The position numbers and the translations under genes are program-made. A stretch of DNA of 43,628 nucleotides from Sedimentisphaerales bacterium (GTDB lineage: Bacteria; Planctomycetota; Phycisphaerae; Sedimentisphaerales; Anaerohalosphaeraceae). Below are positions 1 through 6,785 of the stretch, piece by piece. Under the pieces are notes generated by a model. It made no database searches. It had not been told where the DNA came from and saw only the letters and a list, made by a program, of their open reading frames with translations. The DNA lies in assembly GCA_028282905.1 (NCBI GenBank), contig JANQGW010000064.1:1-43628 (forward strand), in the 5' to 3' direction. How positions within the stretch are numbered: position 1 is the first letter of the stretch; each line of letters begins with the position of its first letter.

Positions 1-1
1 T

Positions 2-160
2 CCATTCTTTATGGGCACCCAGTCACACCCGGAATTGACGAGCCGGCCGATGCGTCCGTCACCGATGTTTGTGGCATTAGCGGCGGCGGCCCGGCAGCAA
101 AAGTATGCCGATGAAAAAATGGCCGGCCCGCTGGAAGCGGCTAAAAAAGCTAGGATATAA
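2..160 (+). CDS. pyrG: CTP synthase, C-terminal end (partial)
   Basis: The last 52 codons of a gene that begins before the window. The fragment reads PFFMGTQSHPELTSRP followed by MRPSPMFVAL, which matches the end of the class I glutamine amidotransferase domain of CTP synthase (typical form: FF.G.QFHPE..SRP..P.P.F). The HPE tripeptide carries the His and Glu of the glutaminase catalytic triad. The enzyme makes CTP from UTP, ATP and glutamine in the cytoplasm. A short charged tail (about 20 residues) follows the conserved part. The stop lies just before a hairpin terminator shared with the opposite gene. Only the tail is visible, so the N-terminal synthase domain is inferred. Confidence 0.9.
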   Translation, partial: PFFMGTQSHPELTSRPMRPSPMFVALAAAARQQKYADEKMAGPLEAAKKARI

Positions 161-174
161 TACCAGAACAACCA

Positions 175-201
175 AAAGGCTCAGTATTTTACTGAGCCTT
201 T
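175..201. terminator. Bidirectional terminator between pyrG and the lipoprotein gene
   Basis: A perfect 10-bp inverted repeat, AAAGGCTCAG and CTGAGCCTTT, with a 7-base AT-rich loop. The stem ends in A and T runs on the two sides, so it can work in both directions for these converging genes. Its right half overlaps the last codons of the minus-strand lipoprotein gene, whose stop is at 189-191 in the loop. Confidence 0.75.
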
Positions 202-527
202 AATGTTTTGATTTCAGCTTTTAGTTCTTCGACTTCTTTTATCAGTTGCTGGTTCTTTTTCTCTGTTTCAGCAATGATTTGCATGACGCGGATGTTGGTG
301 TCGCCGAATTGTTTTGATGCATCATCTTTTTCGGTCCGGAGTTTCTCCATGGCCTTTTTAAGTTGAGCGATTTCAGCGTCTTTGGCCTCAAGCTGCTTTT
401 TGAGCTGCAGGTTTTCGTGGCCCACCAGACGGGCACGCTGAATCTGGTTGGACTGTGACTCCTGACAGCCGCCCAGCAGTAGAACGGCCATGACAGAAAC
501 GAGTGAGATTACAATCATCTTACGCAT
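189..527 (-). CDS. Small coiled-coil lipoprotein
   Basis: A 112-residue protein with a type II signal peptide: basic start, hydrophobic core and lipobox LGGC with the lipidated cysteine at residue 21. The rest (about residues 30-112) is a charged heptad-like helix rich in Lys, Glu, Gln and Leu, so a coiled coil anchored to a membrane is expected. The ATG at 527 was chosen over the TTG at 533 because it has AGGAGA at an 8-base spacing; the TTG is too close. It stands alone, converging on pyrG, with its own possible promoter. No enzymatic motif is visible. It resembles small planctomycete lipoproteins in general form (Lpp-like in length and helicity), but I do not recognise a named family. Confidence 0.75.
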   Translation of the reverse strand: MRKMIVISLVSVMAVLLLGGCQESQSNQIQRARLVGHENLQLKKQLEAKDAEIAQLKKAMEKLRTEKDDASKQFGDTNIRVMQIIAETEKKNQQLIKEVEELKAEIKTLKAQ

Positions 528-558
528 TTTCAAGGTCTCCTGTTATTCTCTACTGATA

Positions 559-588
559 ATATACAATATAATACTCAAAGTGGGTCAA
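559..588 (-). promoter_or_regulatory. Candidate sigma-70 promoter for the lipoprotein gene
   Basis: On the minus strand, TTGACC (583-588) is followed after 17-19 bases by TGTATA/TATATT in a very AT-rich stretch about 30 bases upstream of the start codon. The -35 is good; the -10 position is ambiguous. Confidence 0.4.
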
Positions 589-735
589 TAATCAACAGGA
601 ATTCCGAATCCCGTGAATTGGAGGCTTCAGCTTGAAGGAAATCTGTCCCTCTCACAAGGGCCTGTGTCCTGATGATGATTTTCAGGCAATATTGGGAAGA
701 TTTGCTTAAATGACGACACAAAAGGGACAAAAACC

Positions 736-764
736 TTTACAAAATCCGTGTTTGCGGATATAAA
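736..764 (+). promoter_or_regulatory. Sigma-70 type promoter for the acyl-CoA synthetase gene
   Basis: TTTACA (736-741), a spacer of exactly 17 bases, then TATAAA (759-764). Each box differs from consensus at one position. It predicts a transcript start near 771 and a leader of about 85 bases before the ATG at 857. Confidence 0.6.
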
Positions 765-856
765 AAAGTGTGTCAATGAGTTCCGGATGCCATATTTTTG
801 GTGAAAAGCATAAAGGGGGCCTTTGGGGTTCCTGTAAGCCTTAGATCGAGGAAACG

Positions 857-2968
857 ATGAGTCTGGATCATTTTTTTAAACCTCAGTCGGTTGCGATTGT
901 CGGTGCTTCTCGCAAGAGCGGCAAAGTCGGCTATGAAATCCTTGCGGGGATGCTCAAAGCGGGCTTTCCCGGTGATATTTTCCCTGTGAATCCCACTGCG
1001 GATGAAATTTTAGGTCTGAAGGCCTATCCTAATCTGAAATCCATTGGGCAAAGCCCTGAGTTGGTGGTGATTGTCGTCGCGGCCAAGCATGCCCTCGATG
1101 TGATGAAGGAATGCGCCGATGTCGGTGCCAAATGTGTGATTATCGTGTCGTCCGGGTTTAAGGAATCCGGGCCGGATGGGACAAATCTGGAACAGTCCAT
1201 TGTTCGGGTTGCCAAAACTGCGGGTATCAGGATCGTCGGGCCTAACTGTATTGGTGTGATGGTGCCGGGAAGTAAGCTCAATGCCAGTTTTGGCGGCGAT
1301 TTGCCTGCGATCGGTTCCATCGGCTATTTCTCTCAATCCGGTTCGCTGCTGGCAGCGATTGTGGATATGGCACGCGAAACCAGCTTGGGTTTCAGTAAGC
1401 TGGTCAGTATCGGTAACAAGGCGGATGTGGATGAGTTGGCGATTATCCGGGCATTAGGCGAAGATGACGAAACGAAGGTGATTGCCGGATATTTGGAGAC
1501 AATTGCTGACGGGGATGCGTTTATTCGGCAGGCCGAGCGGATCAGCCGCAAGAAGCCTATTTTGCTGATGAAGGCCGGCGTGACCGAGGCAGGGGCGCGG
1601 GCAGCTTCGTCTCATACCGGCCGGTTGGCGGAAGTTGAAAGCGCCTATGAGTGCGTTTTCGAGCGGGCCGGTGTGGTTCGCTGTGAGTCGATCAAGGACC
1701 AGTTTGACTATGCGAGGGCGTTTTCGTACCAGCCGCTGCCGAGGGGGGCGAGAGTGGCGGTGATCGCCAATGCCGGTGGGGCGGGGATTATGGCGACCGA
1801 CGCGATTGAGCGTGAAGGGCTGGAACTGGCGCAGTTCACGCCGGAGACGCAGGAGCGGCTGGCCAATTCCGAAGAACTGTCACGGGCGGCCAGTATTTCC
1901 AATCCGATTGATCTGCTGGGTGATGCACTGTCGGATCGGTACGAATTTGCCATTCGGGCGGTCATGGAAGATGCCAATGTCGATGCGGTGCTGGTTTTGC
2001 TCAGTCCGCACGCAATGACCGAATGCGTGGGAACGGCCGAGTCGATTGTTCGCGTCAGTAATGAAGACGGCAATCAAAAGCCGATTTTGACGTGTTTTTT
2101 AGGTGCCAGTCGCGTTGCTGAAGCGGTTAAGATTTTACGCATGGGCAAGGTGCCGCCGTATGACTCGCCCGAAAGCGCGGTTAAGACGATTAAAGTGATG
2201 CATCGCTATGCACAGTGGCAGTCACGCCCCAAGCGAGTGGTTAAGCTGTTTAACGTGAATCGCCGCAAGGTGGAGCGGATTATCGAACGCCACTTGCGGA
2301 TGGAACAGTACGAAGTCGGCGAAATGGAAGCGAAGGAAATTTTAGAGGCGTATGGTTTTGTCACGCCGCAGGGCGGAGTGGCAACGACACCCGAACAGGC
2401 GGTCAGCATCGCCAACCGGATTGGGTATCCGGTGGTGATGAAGATTTGGTCGCCGGATATTCTGCATAAGACGGACGTCGGCGGTGTGAAGACCAATGTG
2501 ATCGGTGAACAGCAGGTGATGGATGTGTTTGACCTAATGATGTATCGGATTCCTAAAAAGGCGCCGAATGCCAACGTATTAGGTATTTGCGTTGAACAGA
2601 TGTGTACCGTTGGTCGGGAGGTGATTTTGGGGATGAACCGTGACCCGCGTTTTGGGCCGCTGATGATGTTCGGCACCGGCGGCAAATTGGTGGAAGTGCT
2701 GGAAGACGTGGTGTTCTACCCGGCGCCGCTGACGGCTGATGAGGCGATGGAAATGCTGGTGCGAACCAAAACGCATGAAATCCTTAAGGGCACCCGCGGT
2801 GAGGAAGGCGTTGATATTAGTGTAATTGCCGAGGCTCTGCAGCGGCTCTCACAGCTTGTAACGGAATTTCCGCAGATTAAGGAACTGGATATTAACCCCT
2901 TTATCGTTGGGCGGGAAGGAACCACGCCGATTGCGGTTGATTCCATGATGACTTTGGAAAAACGATAA
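857..2968 (+). CDS. Acetate--CoA ligase (ADP-forming), fused alpha and beta subunits
   Basis: A 703-residue acyl-CoA synthetase of the NDP-forming type, which interconverts acyl-CoA + ADP + Pi with acid + CoA + ATP and so makes ATP by substrate-level phosphorylation in fermenting organisms. In order: CoA-binding Rossmann domain (about 1-130, starting KPQSVAIVGASRK), two succinyl-CoA-synthetase-like flavodoxin domains (about 140-460), and an ATP-grasp domain (about 480-703, with GYPVVMKIWSPDILHKTDVG and ELDINPFIV). The phospho-histidine is H253 in the motif ASSHTGRLA. All the usual motifs are present and length is normal for the alpha-beta fusion without a GNAT tail. GAGG lies 5 bases before the ATG. 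The next metabolic gene downstream also handles acyl-CoA, so the two may have formed one operon before the GIY-YIG element entered. Substrate (acetyl, propionyl or another acyl group) cannot be read from sequence. Confidence 0.92.
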   Translation: MSLDHFFKPQSVAIVGASRKSGKVGYEILAGMLKAGFPGDIFPVNPTADEILGLKAYPNLKSIGQSPELVVIVVAAKHALDVMKECADVGAKCVIIVSSGFKESGPDGTNLEQSIVRVAKTAGIRIVGPNCIGVMVPGSKLNASFGGDLPAIGSIGYFSQSGSLLAAIVDMARETSLGFSKLVSIGNKADVDELAIIRALGEDDETKVIAGYLETIADGDAFIRQAERISRKKPILLMKAGVTEAGARAASSHTGRLAEVESAYECVFERAGVVRCESIKDQFDYARAFSYQPLPRGARVAVIANAGGAGIMATDAIEREGLELAQFTPETQERLANSEELSRAASISNPIDLLGDALSDRYEFAIRAVMEDANVDAVLVLLSPHAMTECVGTAESIVRVSNEDGNQKPILTCFLGASRVAEAVKILRMGKVPPYDSPESAVKTIKVMHRYAQWQSRPKRVVKLFNVNRRKVERIIERHLRMEQYEVGEMEAKEILEAYGFVTPQGGVATTPEQAVSIANRIGYPVVMKIWSPDILHKTDVGGVKTNVIGEQQVMDVFDLMMYRIPKKAPNANVLGICVEQMCTVGREVILGMNRDPRFGPLMMFGTGGKLVEVLEDVVFYPAPLTADEAMEMLVRTKTHEILKGTRGEEGVDISVIAEALQRLSQLVTEFPQIKELDINPFIVGREGTTPIAVDSMMTLEKR

Positions 2969-2988
2969 TTTAGTAGTTCGAGGTTGTT

Positions 2989-3017
2989 TGTCATGCCGGA
3001 CTTGATCCGGCATCCAG
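2989..3017. repeat. Left hairpin repeat of the GIY-YIG element
   Basis: A 29-base palindromic unit: TGTCA, then TGCCGGA and its complement TCCGGCA around a short loop, then TCCAG at the outer end. It has the look of the dispersed GTCATGCCGG...CCGGCATCCAG-type intergenic palindromes known from other bacteria. Confidence 0.65.
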
Positions 3018-3024
3018 GGCGACG

Positions 3025-3366
3025 ATGAAAACGTATTACGTTTACATTATGGCCAATCGACGAAATGGAACGCTTTATATGGGCGTAACCAATGATTTAA
3101 GACGGCGAGTGCAGGAGCACAAAAGTGGTCTTGTCGAAGGTTTTTCTAAGAAGTATGGCACGACAGTGCTGGTTTATTTTGAACGATTTAAAGATATTAA
3201 TCGGGCCATTCGACGCGAAAAAAAGTTAAAACGATGGCACCGAAAATGGAAATTAGAATTGATTGAATCGGTTAATCCTTGTTGGCATGATTTATTTGAG
3301 GTACATTGTCCACAGAGAAACTGCGAACATCTGGACCCCGGCTCGGAGGCCGGGGTGACACTATGA
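3025..3366 (+). CDS. GIY-YIG family endonuclease-like protein (UPF0213 type)
   Basis: A 113-residue protein with the GIY-YIG fold signature in the first 35 residues: YYVYIMANRRNGTLYMGVTN then DLRRRVQEHK. The two YI/YM tracts, the Arg of the RR..EH segment and the conserved Glu in the IRREKKLKRWHRKWK segment fit the small single-domain UPF0213/YhbQ-like group. Function of this group is not settled; a DNA nuclease activity is expected from the fold. The last 11 residues (LDPGSEAGVTL) are simply the right hairpin repeat read as protein, so the ancestral protein probably ended earlier. The ribosome-binding site is poor (AGGG from the end of the left repeat). It is in the same orientation as its neighbours but unrelated to their metabolism. 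Confidence 0.85.
   Translation: MKTYYVYIMANRRNGTLYMGVTNDLRRRVQEHKSGLVEGFSKKYGTTVLVYFERFKDINRAIRREKKLKRWHRKWKLELIESVNPCWHDLFEVHCPQRNCEHLDPGSEAGVTL
3331..3360. repeat. Right hairpin repeat of the GIY-YIG element
   Basis: A 30-base unit, CTGGA then CCCCGGC, a short loop, GCCGGGG and TGACA. Its outer 5 bases on each side are the reverse complement of those of the left repeat, while the stem sequence differs. It lies inside the 3' end of the GIY-YIG ORF. Confidence 0.65.
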
Positions 3367-3406
3367 GAAAGCTGATCGAAAGAAAGATTTCAGGAAGGAA
3401 AGAGCC

Positions 3407-5272
3407 ATGGATACCTTCGACTGGAAAGACAAATATGAGTATTTGGTAATGGATGCCCGTGAGGCGATTCGTAAAGTTCAGCCGGGCGACCGCATTTTTG
3501 TCGGGACCGGTTGTGGTCAGCCGCAGCATCTGGTTAACAGTCTTGTTGAGCACGGCGGGCATATTTCCGACGCGCATATTATTCACATGCTGACGATGGG
3601 TGCGGCGCCGTATGCGAATCCGAAATTCCGCGAAAAGTTCAAAATGAACAGCTTTTTTATTGCCGAAAATGTTCGCGGGGCGTTCGATGAGGGTGTGGGC
3701 GATTATACGCCGATATTCCTGTCGGATATTCCGCGGCAGTTTGAAAGCGGACGGATCAGTCTGGATGTGGCGCTGATTAGCGTGACGCCGCCGGATGTTA
3801 ACGGTTTGTGCAGTCTTGGGGTTTCGGTGGATATCGTCAAGGCCGCCGCGGCTAATGCCAATCTGGTCATCGCTCAGGTAAACACGAATATGCCGCGGAC
3901 AATGGGTGACAGTTTCATCCATGTGAACAATATTGATGCGATGGTGCCGTTTGATGAACCGGTGATCCCGGTCGAGCCGGCGGCCTCGAACGATACGCTG
4001 CGGGCGATTGGACGAAATCTTGCCCGCCTGATTGATGACGGCAGCACGATTGAGTGCGGCATCGGGCGGATTCCGCAGGCGATGGCCGAGTTTCTGCATG
4101 ATAAAAAGGAACTGGGCATTCATACCGAGATGTTTGGTGACTGGATTATCGAGCTGATCGAATGCGGGGCGGTGACCTGCTCCAAGAAAACGATTAACCG
4201 CAACAAGGTCGTGGCCAGTTTCTGTATGGGCAGCCAGAAGTTGTATGACTATATTGACAACAATCCGATGTTTGAATTTCATCCGACCGAGTATGTAAAT
4301 GATCCGTTTGTGATTGCCCAGCATGAAAAGATGGTTGGGATTAACGTGGGGTTGGAGATTGATCTGACCGGGCAGGTCTGTGCGGATTCGCTGGGCTATC
4401 AATTCTACAGCGGTATCGGCGGGCAGGTTGATTTTATTCGCGGTTGCGCGCGGTCTCGCGGCGGTAAACCCATTATTGCCATACCGTCAACGGCCAAAGG
4501 CGATACGATCTCGCGTATCGTGCCGACGCTGACCGAAGGGGCGGGAGTGGTGACCACCCGCGGCGATGTGCATTACGTGGTGACCGAGTATGGGATTGCC
4601 TATCTGCACGGGAAATCCATTCGCGAGCGGGTGCTGTCGCTGATTAATATCGCGCATCCGAAGTTTCGCAAGGAGCTCGTGCAGGCCGCCAAGGGCCAGC
4701 ACTATATCCACCCGGACCAGATCGAGATGGAATGGGACAAGGTGCGGTATCCGCAGGAGCTGGAACGCTGCGAGACGCTCAAGGACGGCACGGAGATATT
4801 CTTCAGGCCGGTTAAGCCGACCGATGAGCGGGCGCTGTCGGAGATGCTGTATTCGCTGTCGGCCGAATCCGTTAAGAAACGCTACTTTACGCATACTCGG
4901 ACGTTTCCGCATAAAGACGTGCAGAAGCTGACCAATGTTGATTATGAGCAGAACCTGGCGATTGTGGGGATTGTGCCGGGTGCCGAAGGCGTTGAGGATA
5001 TTGTGGCGATTGCCCAGTATTTCCTCGACCCGAAGACGCAGGTGGCCGAGGTGGCGTTTATCGTCCAGGATGAGTGGCAGGACAAGGGCATGGGGTTTGT
5101 ACTGCTGGATTACCTGACGCGGATCGCGATTGACCGTGACGTCAAGAGCTTTTATGCGACGGTGCTGCCGATCAATAAATCCATGCTGCAGCTGTTCTAC
5201 AATTCCGGCTATAAAGTCAACACCGAATTCGACGGCGACTCCTACTCCATCAAATACGATTTAACAAAATGA
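3407..5272 (+). CDS. Acetyl-CoA hydrolase/4-hydroxybutyrate CoA-transferase family protein fused to a GNAT acetyltransferase domain
   Basis: A 621-residue two-part protein. Residues about 1-440 are a class I CoA-transferase of the acetyl-CoA hydrolase/transferase family: early GTGCGQPQHLV, GIGRIPQAMA before GIHTEMFGDWI, and a GGQVDFIRGCARS loop. E241 in GIHTEM falls where 4-hydroxybutyrate CoA-transferase has its catalytic Glu, which forms the CoA thioester intermediate. Residues about 465-621 are a GNAT domain with the acetyl-CoA pyrophosphate loop QDKGMG. The same fusion is known in other anaerobes. Likely role: moving CoA between acetate and other acids, next to an enzyme that recovers the thioester as ATP; the GNAT part could acetylate a protein or a small amine. 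AGGAAGGAAAG precedes the ATG. Specificity is not readable. Confidence 0.88.
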   Translation: MDTFDWKDKYEYLVMDAREAIRKVQPGDRIFVGTGCGQPQHLVNSLVEHGGHISDAHIIHMLTMGAAPYANPKFREKFKMNSFFIAENVRGAFDEGVGDYTPIFLSDIPRQFESGRISLDVALISVTPPDVNGLCSLGVSVDIVKAAAANANLVIAQVNTNMPRTMGDSFIHVNNIDAMVPFDEPVIPVEPAASNDTLRAIGRNLARLIDDGSTIECGIGRIPQAMAEFLHDKKELGIHTEMFGDWIIELIECGAVTCSKKTINRNKVVASFCMGSQKLYDYIDNNPMFEFHPTEYVNDPFVIAQHEKMVGINVGLEIDLTGQVCADSLGYQFYSGIGGQVDFIRGCARSRGGKPIIAIPSTAKGDTISRIVPTLTEGAGVVTTRGDVHYVVTEYGIAYLHGKSIRERVLSLINIAHPKFRKELVQAAKGQHYIHPDQIEMEWDKVRYPQELERCETLKDGTEIFFRPVKPTDERALSEMLYSLSAESVKKRYFTHTRTFPHKDVQKLTNVDYEQNLAIVGIVPGAEGVEDIVAIAQYFLDPKTQVAEVAFIVQDEWQDKGMGFVLLDYLTRIAIDRDVKSFYATVLPINKSMLQLFYNSGYKVNTEFDGDSYSIKYDLTK

Positions 5273-5305
5273 GATGCGGAATTCCCTTGTGAGAAATGAT
5301 TGTGA

Positions 5306-5334
5306 TTGACGCGGGGAGTCGTTGGCGTTAATAC
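5306..5334 (+). promoter_or_regulatory. Candidate promoter for the HtrA pair
   Basis: TTGACG, a 17-base spacer, then TAATAC. The -35 is close to consensus and the -10 is weak. If used, transcription starts near 5341, which rules out the upstream TTG at 5322 as a start and supports translation from 5403. Confidence 0.4.
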
Positions 5335-5402
5335 AAAGAAATAAAAGTTTGTTTAGTGAAGGATGTGAATCAGTAAATATTGTCTTTTTGAAAGGGAGCA
5401 AA

Positions 5403-6785
5403 TTGAAAAGTGAAAGAAGACTGCTGGATCCATTTGTATGCGTAATTCTTTACCTTTTGACGCTGTTTAGTTGTTGTTACGCTAACGACGAAAGTCATTC
5501 CGAGACAATTGATTTTCCCAATATTATTCAGAATGCAAAAGACCGGAATTTCCCTGCCTTGATTTTTGTCAAGCCGATTGTCGAAGAATACTCTTCCGGC
5601 AAAAAGACCCATCAGGAAGTGTTCGGCAGCGGCGTTATTATCAGTCCGGATGGCTATGCTGTTACGAATCATCATGTGATCGATAAAGCGGTTTCAATTA
5701 ATTGCGTTCTATATGATAAAAGGCAAGTCACTGTCCAGTTGATTGGCTCCGACAAAGACACGGATTTGGCACTGCTCAAACTGCCTGTTGAACAAAGCCA
5801 GAAATTTCCCTTTGCAGAGTTTAATACGTCGCCCGTTTCCGAGGGAGACTTTGTGATGGCCTTGGGCAGTCCATTCGGATTTCAGCGGTCGATTAGTTTA
5901 GGGATTATTTCAAATGCGCAGCGCTACTTGGGGTTTGATACTGAGTATAAGTATAATACATGGCTTCAGACGGATGCTGCGATCAATCCCGGCAATTCCG
6001 GGGGACCGTTGATTGATATTGATGGGAAGATCATTGGTATTAATACACTGGGGCTTTCCGGGGCCGGGTTAGGTTTTAGTATTCCGGCAGACGTCGTCAA
6101 AAATATCGTGGAGCAATTAAGGGATACCGGCAAAGTCCAGCGGTCGGTAACCGGATTGCGACTGCAGCCGCTGCATGATTTTCACAGCAATACATTTATT
6201 GAGCATGATTACGGCGTGCTGATTTCCGGGGTCGAAGAGAATAGCCCGGCAGCCCGGTCAGGGATTTTGGCGGGCGATATCTTGCTGGAAATCAATACGC
6301 AAAAAGTTGATGGGAAATTTGCTGAGATGCTGCCGCGTATTTGGCAGAGTCTGGCAGCTTTGCAGTTAGACAAGAGTGTGTCTCTTACAATTCTTCGGTC
6401 CGGTCAAAGCCAAACGATCCAGCTTCTTCCCGAAGAAAAAGGCAAAATCGAAGGTGAAGACTATGATTGTTCTCGCTGGAATATGACGGTGAAGGAGATT
6501 AATAAATATCAGAATGCGAAAATGCATTATATGCACGGTGAAGGCGTTTATATTCAAGGGTTAAAATATCCTGGGAATGCCAACAATTCAGGTTTGCAGG
6601 AAAAAGATATTATCGTCAAGATTGGCAAGCAGGAAATAACGACCATTGGGCAGTTAAAAGAAGTGTACGGTCGGATACTTGCGGATTCAGAGCGCGAAAA
6701 GAAAGTCATGATAGAGGTCAAACGTAATGGCCTTCGAAAATGGATTGTATTAGATTATCGTAAAGATTATGAGGAGCAGGATTAA
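5403..6785 (+). CDS. HtrA/DegP-like S1C serine protease with two PDZ domains
   Basis: A 460-residue exported protease. Start chosen at the TTG at 5403: AAAGGGAG sits 4-5 bases upstream and the product then begins with a basic end plus a hydrophobic stretch ending SCCYAND, a normal signal peptide. The trypsin-like domain (about 40-225) has the complete triad: H91 in VTNHHVID, D121 in DTDLALLKL and S199 in NPGNSGGPLI. PDZ1 is about 235-320, PDZ2 about 365-450. This is the DegP/DegQ architecture, so it should degrade or refold damaged envelope proteins outside the cytoplasm. The stop overlaps the start of the next gene by one base (TAATG), so the two are translationally coupled and probably made in fixed ratio. 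The PDZ domains may recognise substrate C-termini or the partner protein. Confidence 0.9.
   Translation: MKSERRLLDPFVCVILYLLTLFSCCYANDESHSETIDFPNIIQNAKDRNFPALIFVKPIVEEYSSGKKTHQEVFGSGVIISPDGYAVTNHHVIDKAVSINCVLYDKRQVTVQLIGSDKDTDLALLKLPVEQSQKFPFAEFNTSPVSEGDFVMALGSPFGFQRSISLGIISNAQRYLGFDTEYKYNTWLQTDAAINPGNSGGPLIDIDGKIIGINTLGLSGAGLGFSIPADVVKNIVEQLRDTGKVQRSVTGLRLQPLHDFHSNTFIEHDYGVLISGVEENSPAARSGILAGDILLEINTQKVDGKFAEMLPRIWQSLAALQLDKSVSLTILRSGQSQTIQLLPEEKGKIEGEDYDCSRWNMTVKEINKYQNAKMHYMHGEGVYIQGLKYPGNANNSGLQEKDIIVKIGKQEITTIGQLKEVYGRILADSEREKKVMIEVKRNGLRKWIVLDYRKDYEEQD

Larger units (their letters stand above)
528..856. other. Intergenic region between divergent genes
   Basis: It holds a candidate promoter for each flanking gene (559-588 minus, 736-764 plus). 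Between them lies a possible 25-codon ORF at 632-709 that starts with TTG behind a well-spaced GGAGG and encodes two CP pairs (CPSHKGLCPDD); this is too little to call a gene. No RNA gene or repeat was recognised. Confidence 0.5.
2989..3366 (+). mobile_element. Hairpin-bounded GIY-YIG element
   Basis: A 378-base unit made of a GIY-YIG nuclease gene between two hairpin repeats. The left repeat begins TGTCA and ends TCCAG; the right repeat, read on the other strand, also begins TGTCA and ends TCCAG, with different GC-rich palindromes between. The ORF starts 8 bases after the left repeat, and its last codons are the right repeat itself. It splits two acyl-CoA genes. Such hairpins next to small GIY-YIG genes occur in many genomes, but mobility here is inferred; no target-site duplication was established. 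Confidence 0.5.

Noticed and set aside
3025-3366. Homing endonuclease of a group I intron.
   Set aside because: The protein is a small single-domain UPF0213 type, and no intron-like interruption of a host gene is seen.
3272-4402. Long open frame (376 codons) on the minus strand opposite the CoA-transferase gene.
   Set aside because: The plus-strand protein is a clear family member over this whole stretch; the antisense product is rich in His and Arg with no motif, as expected from GC bias in a real gene.
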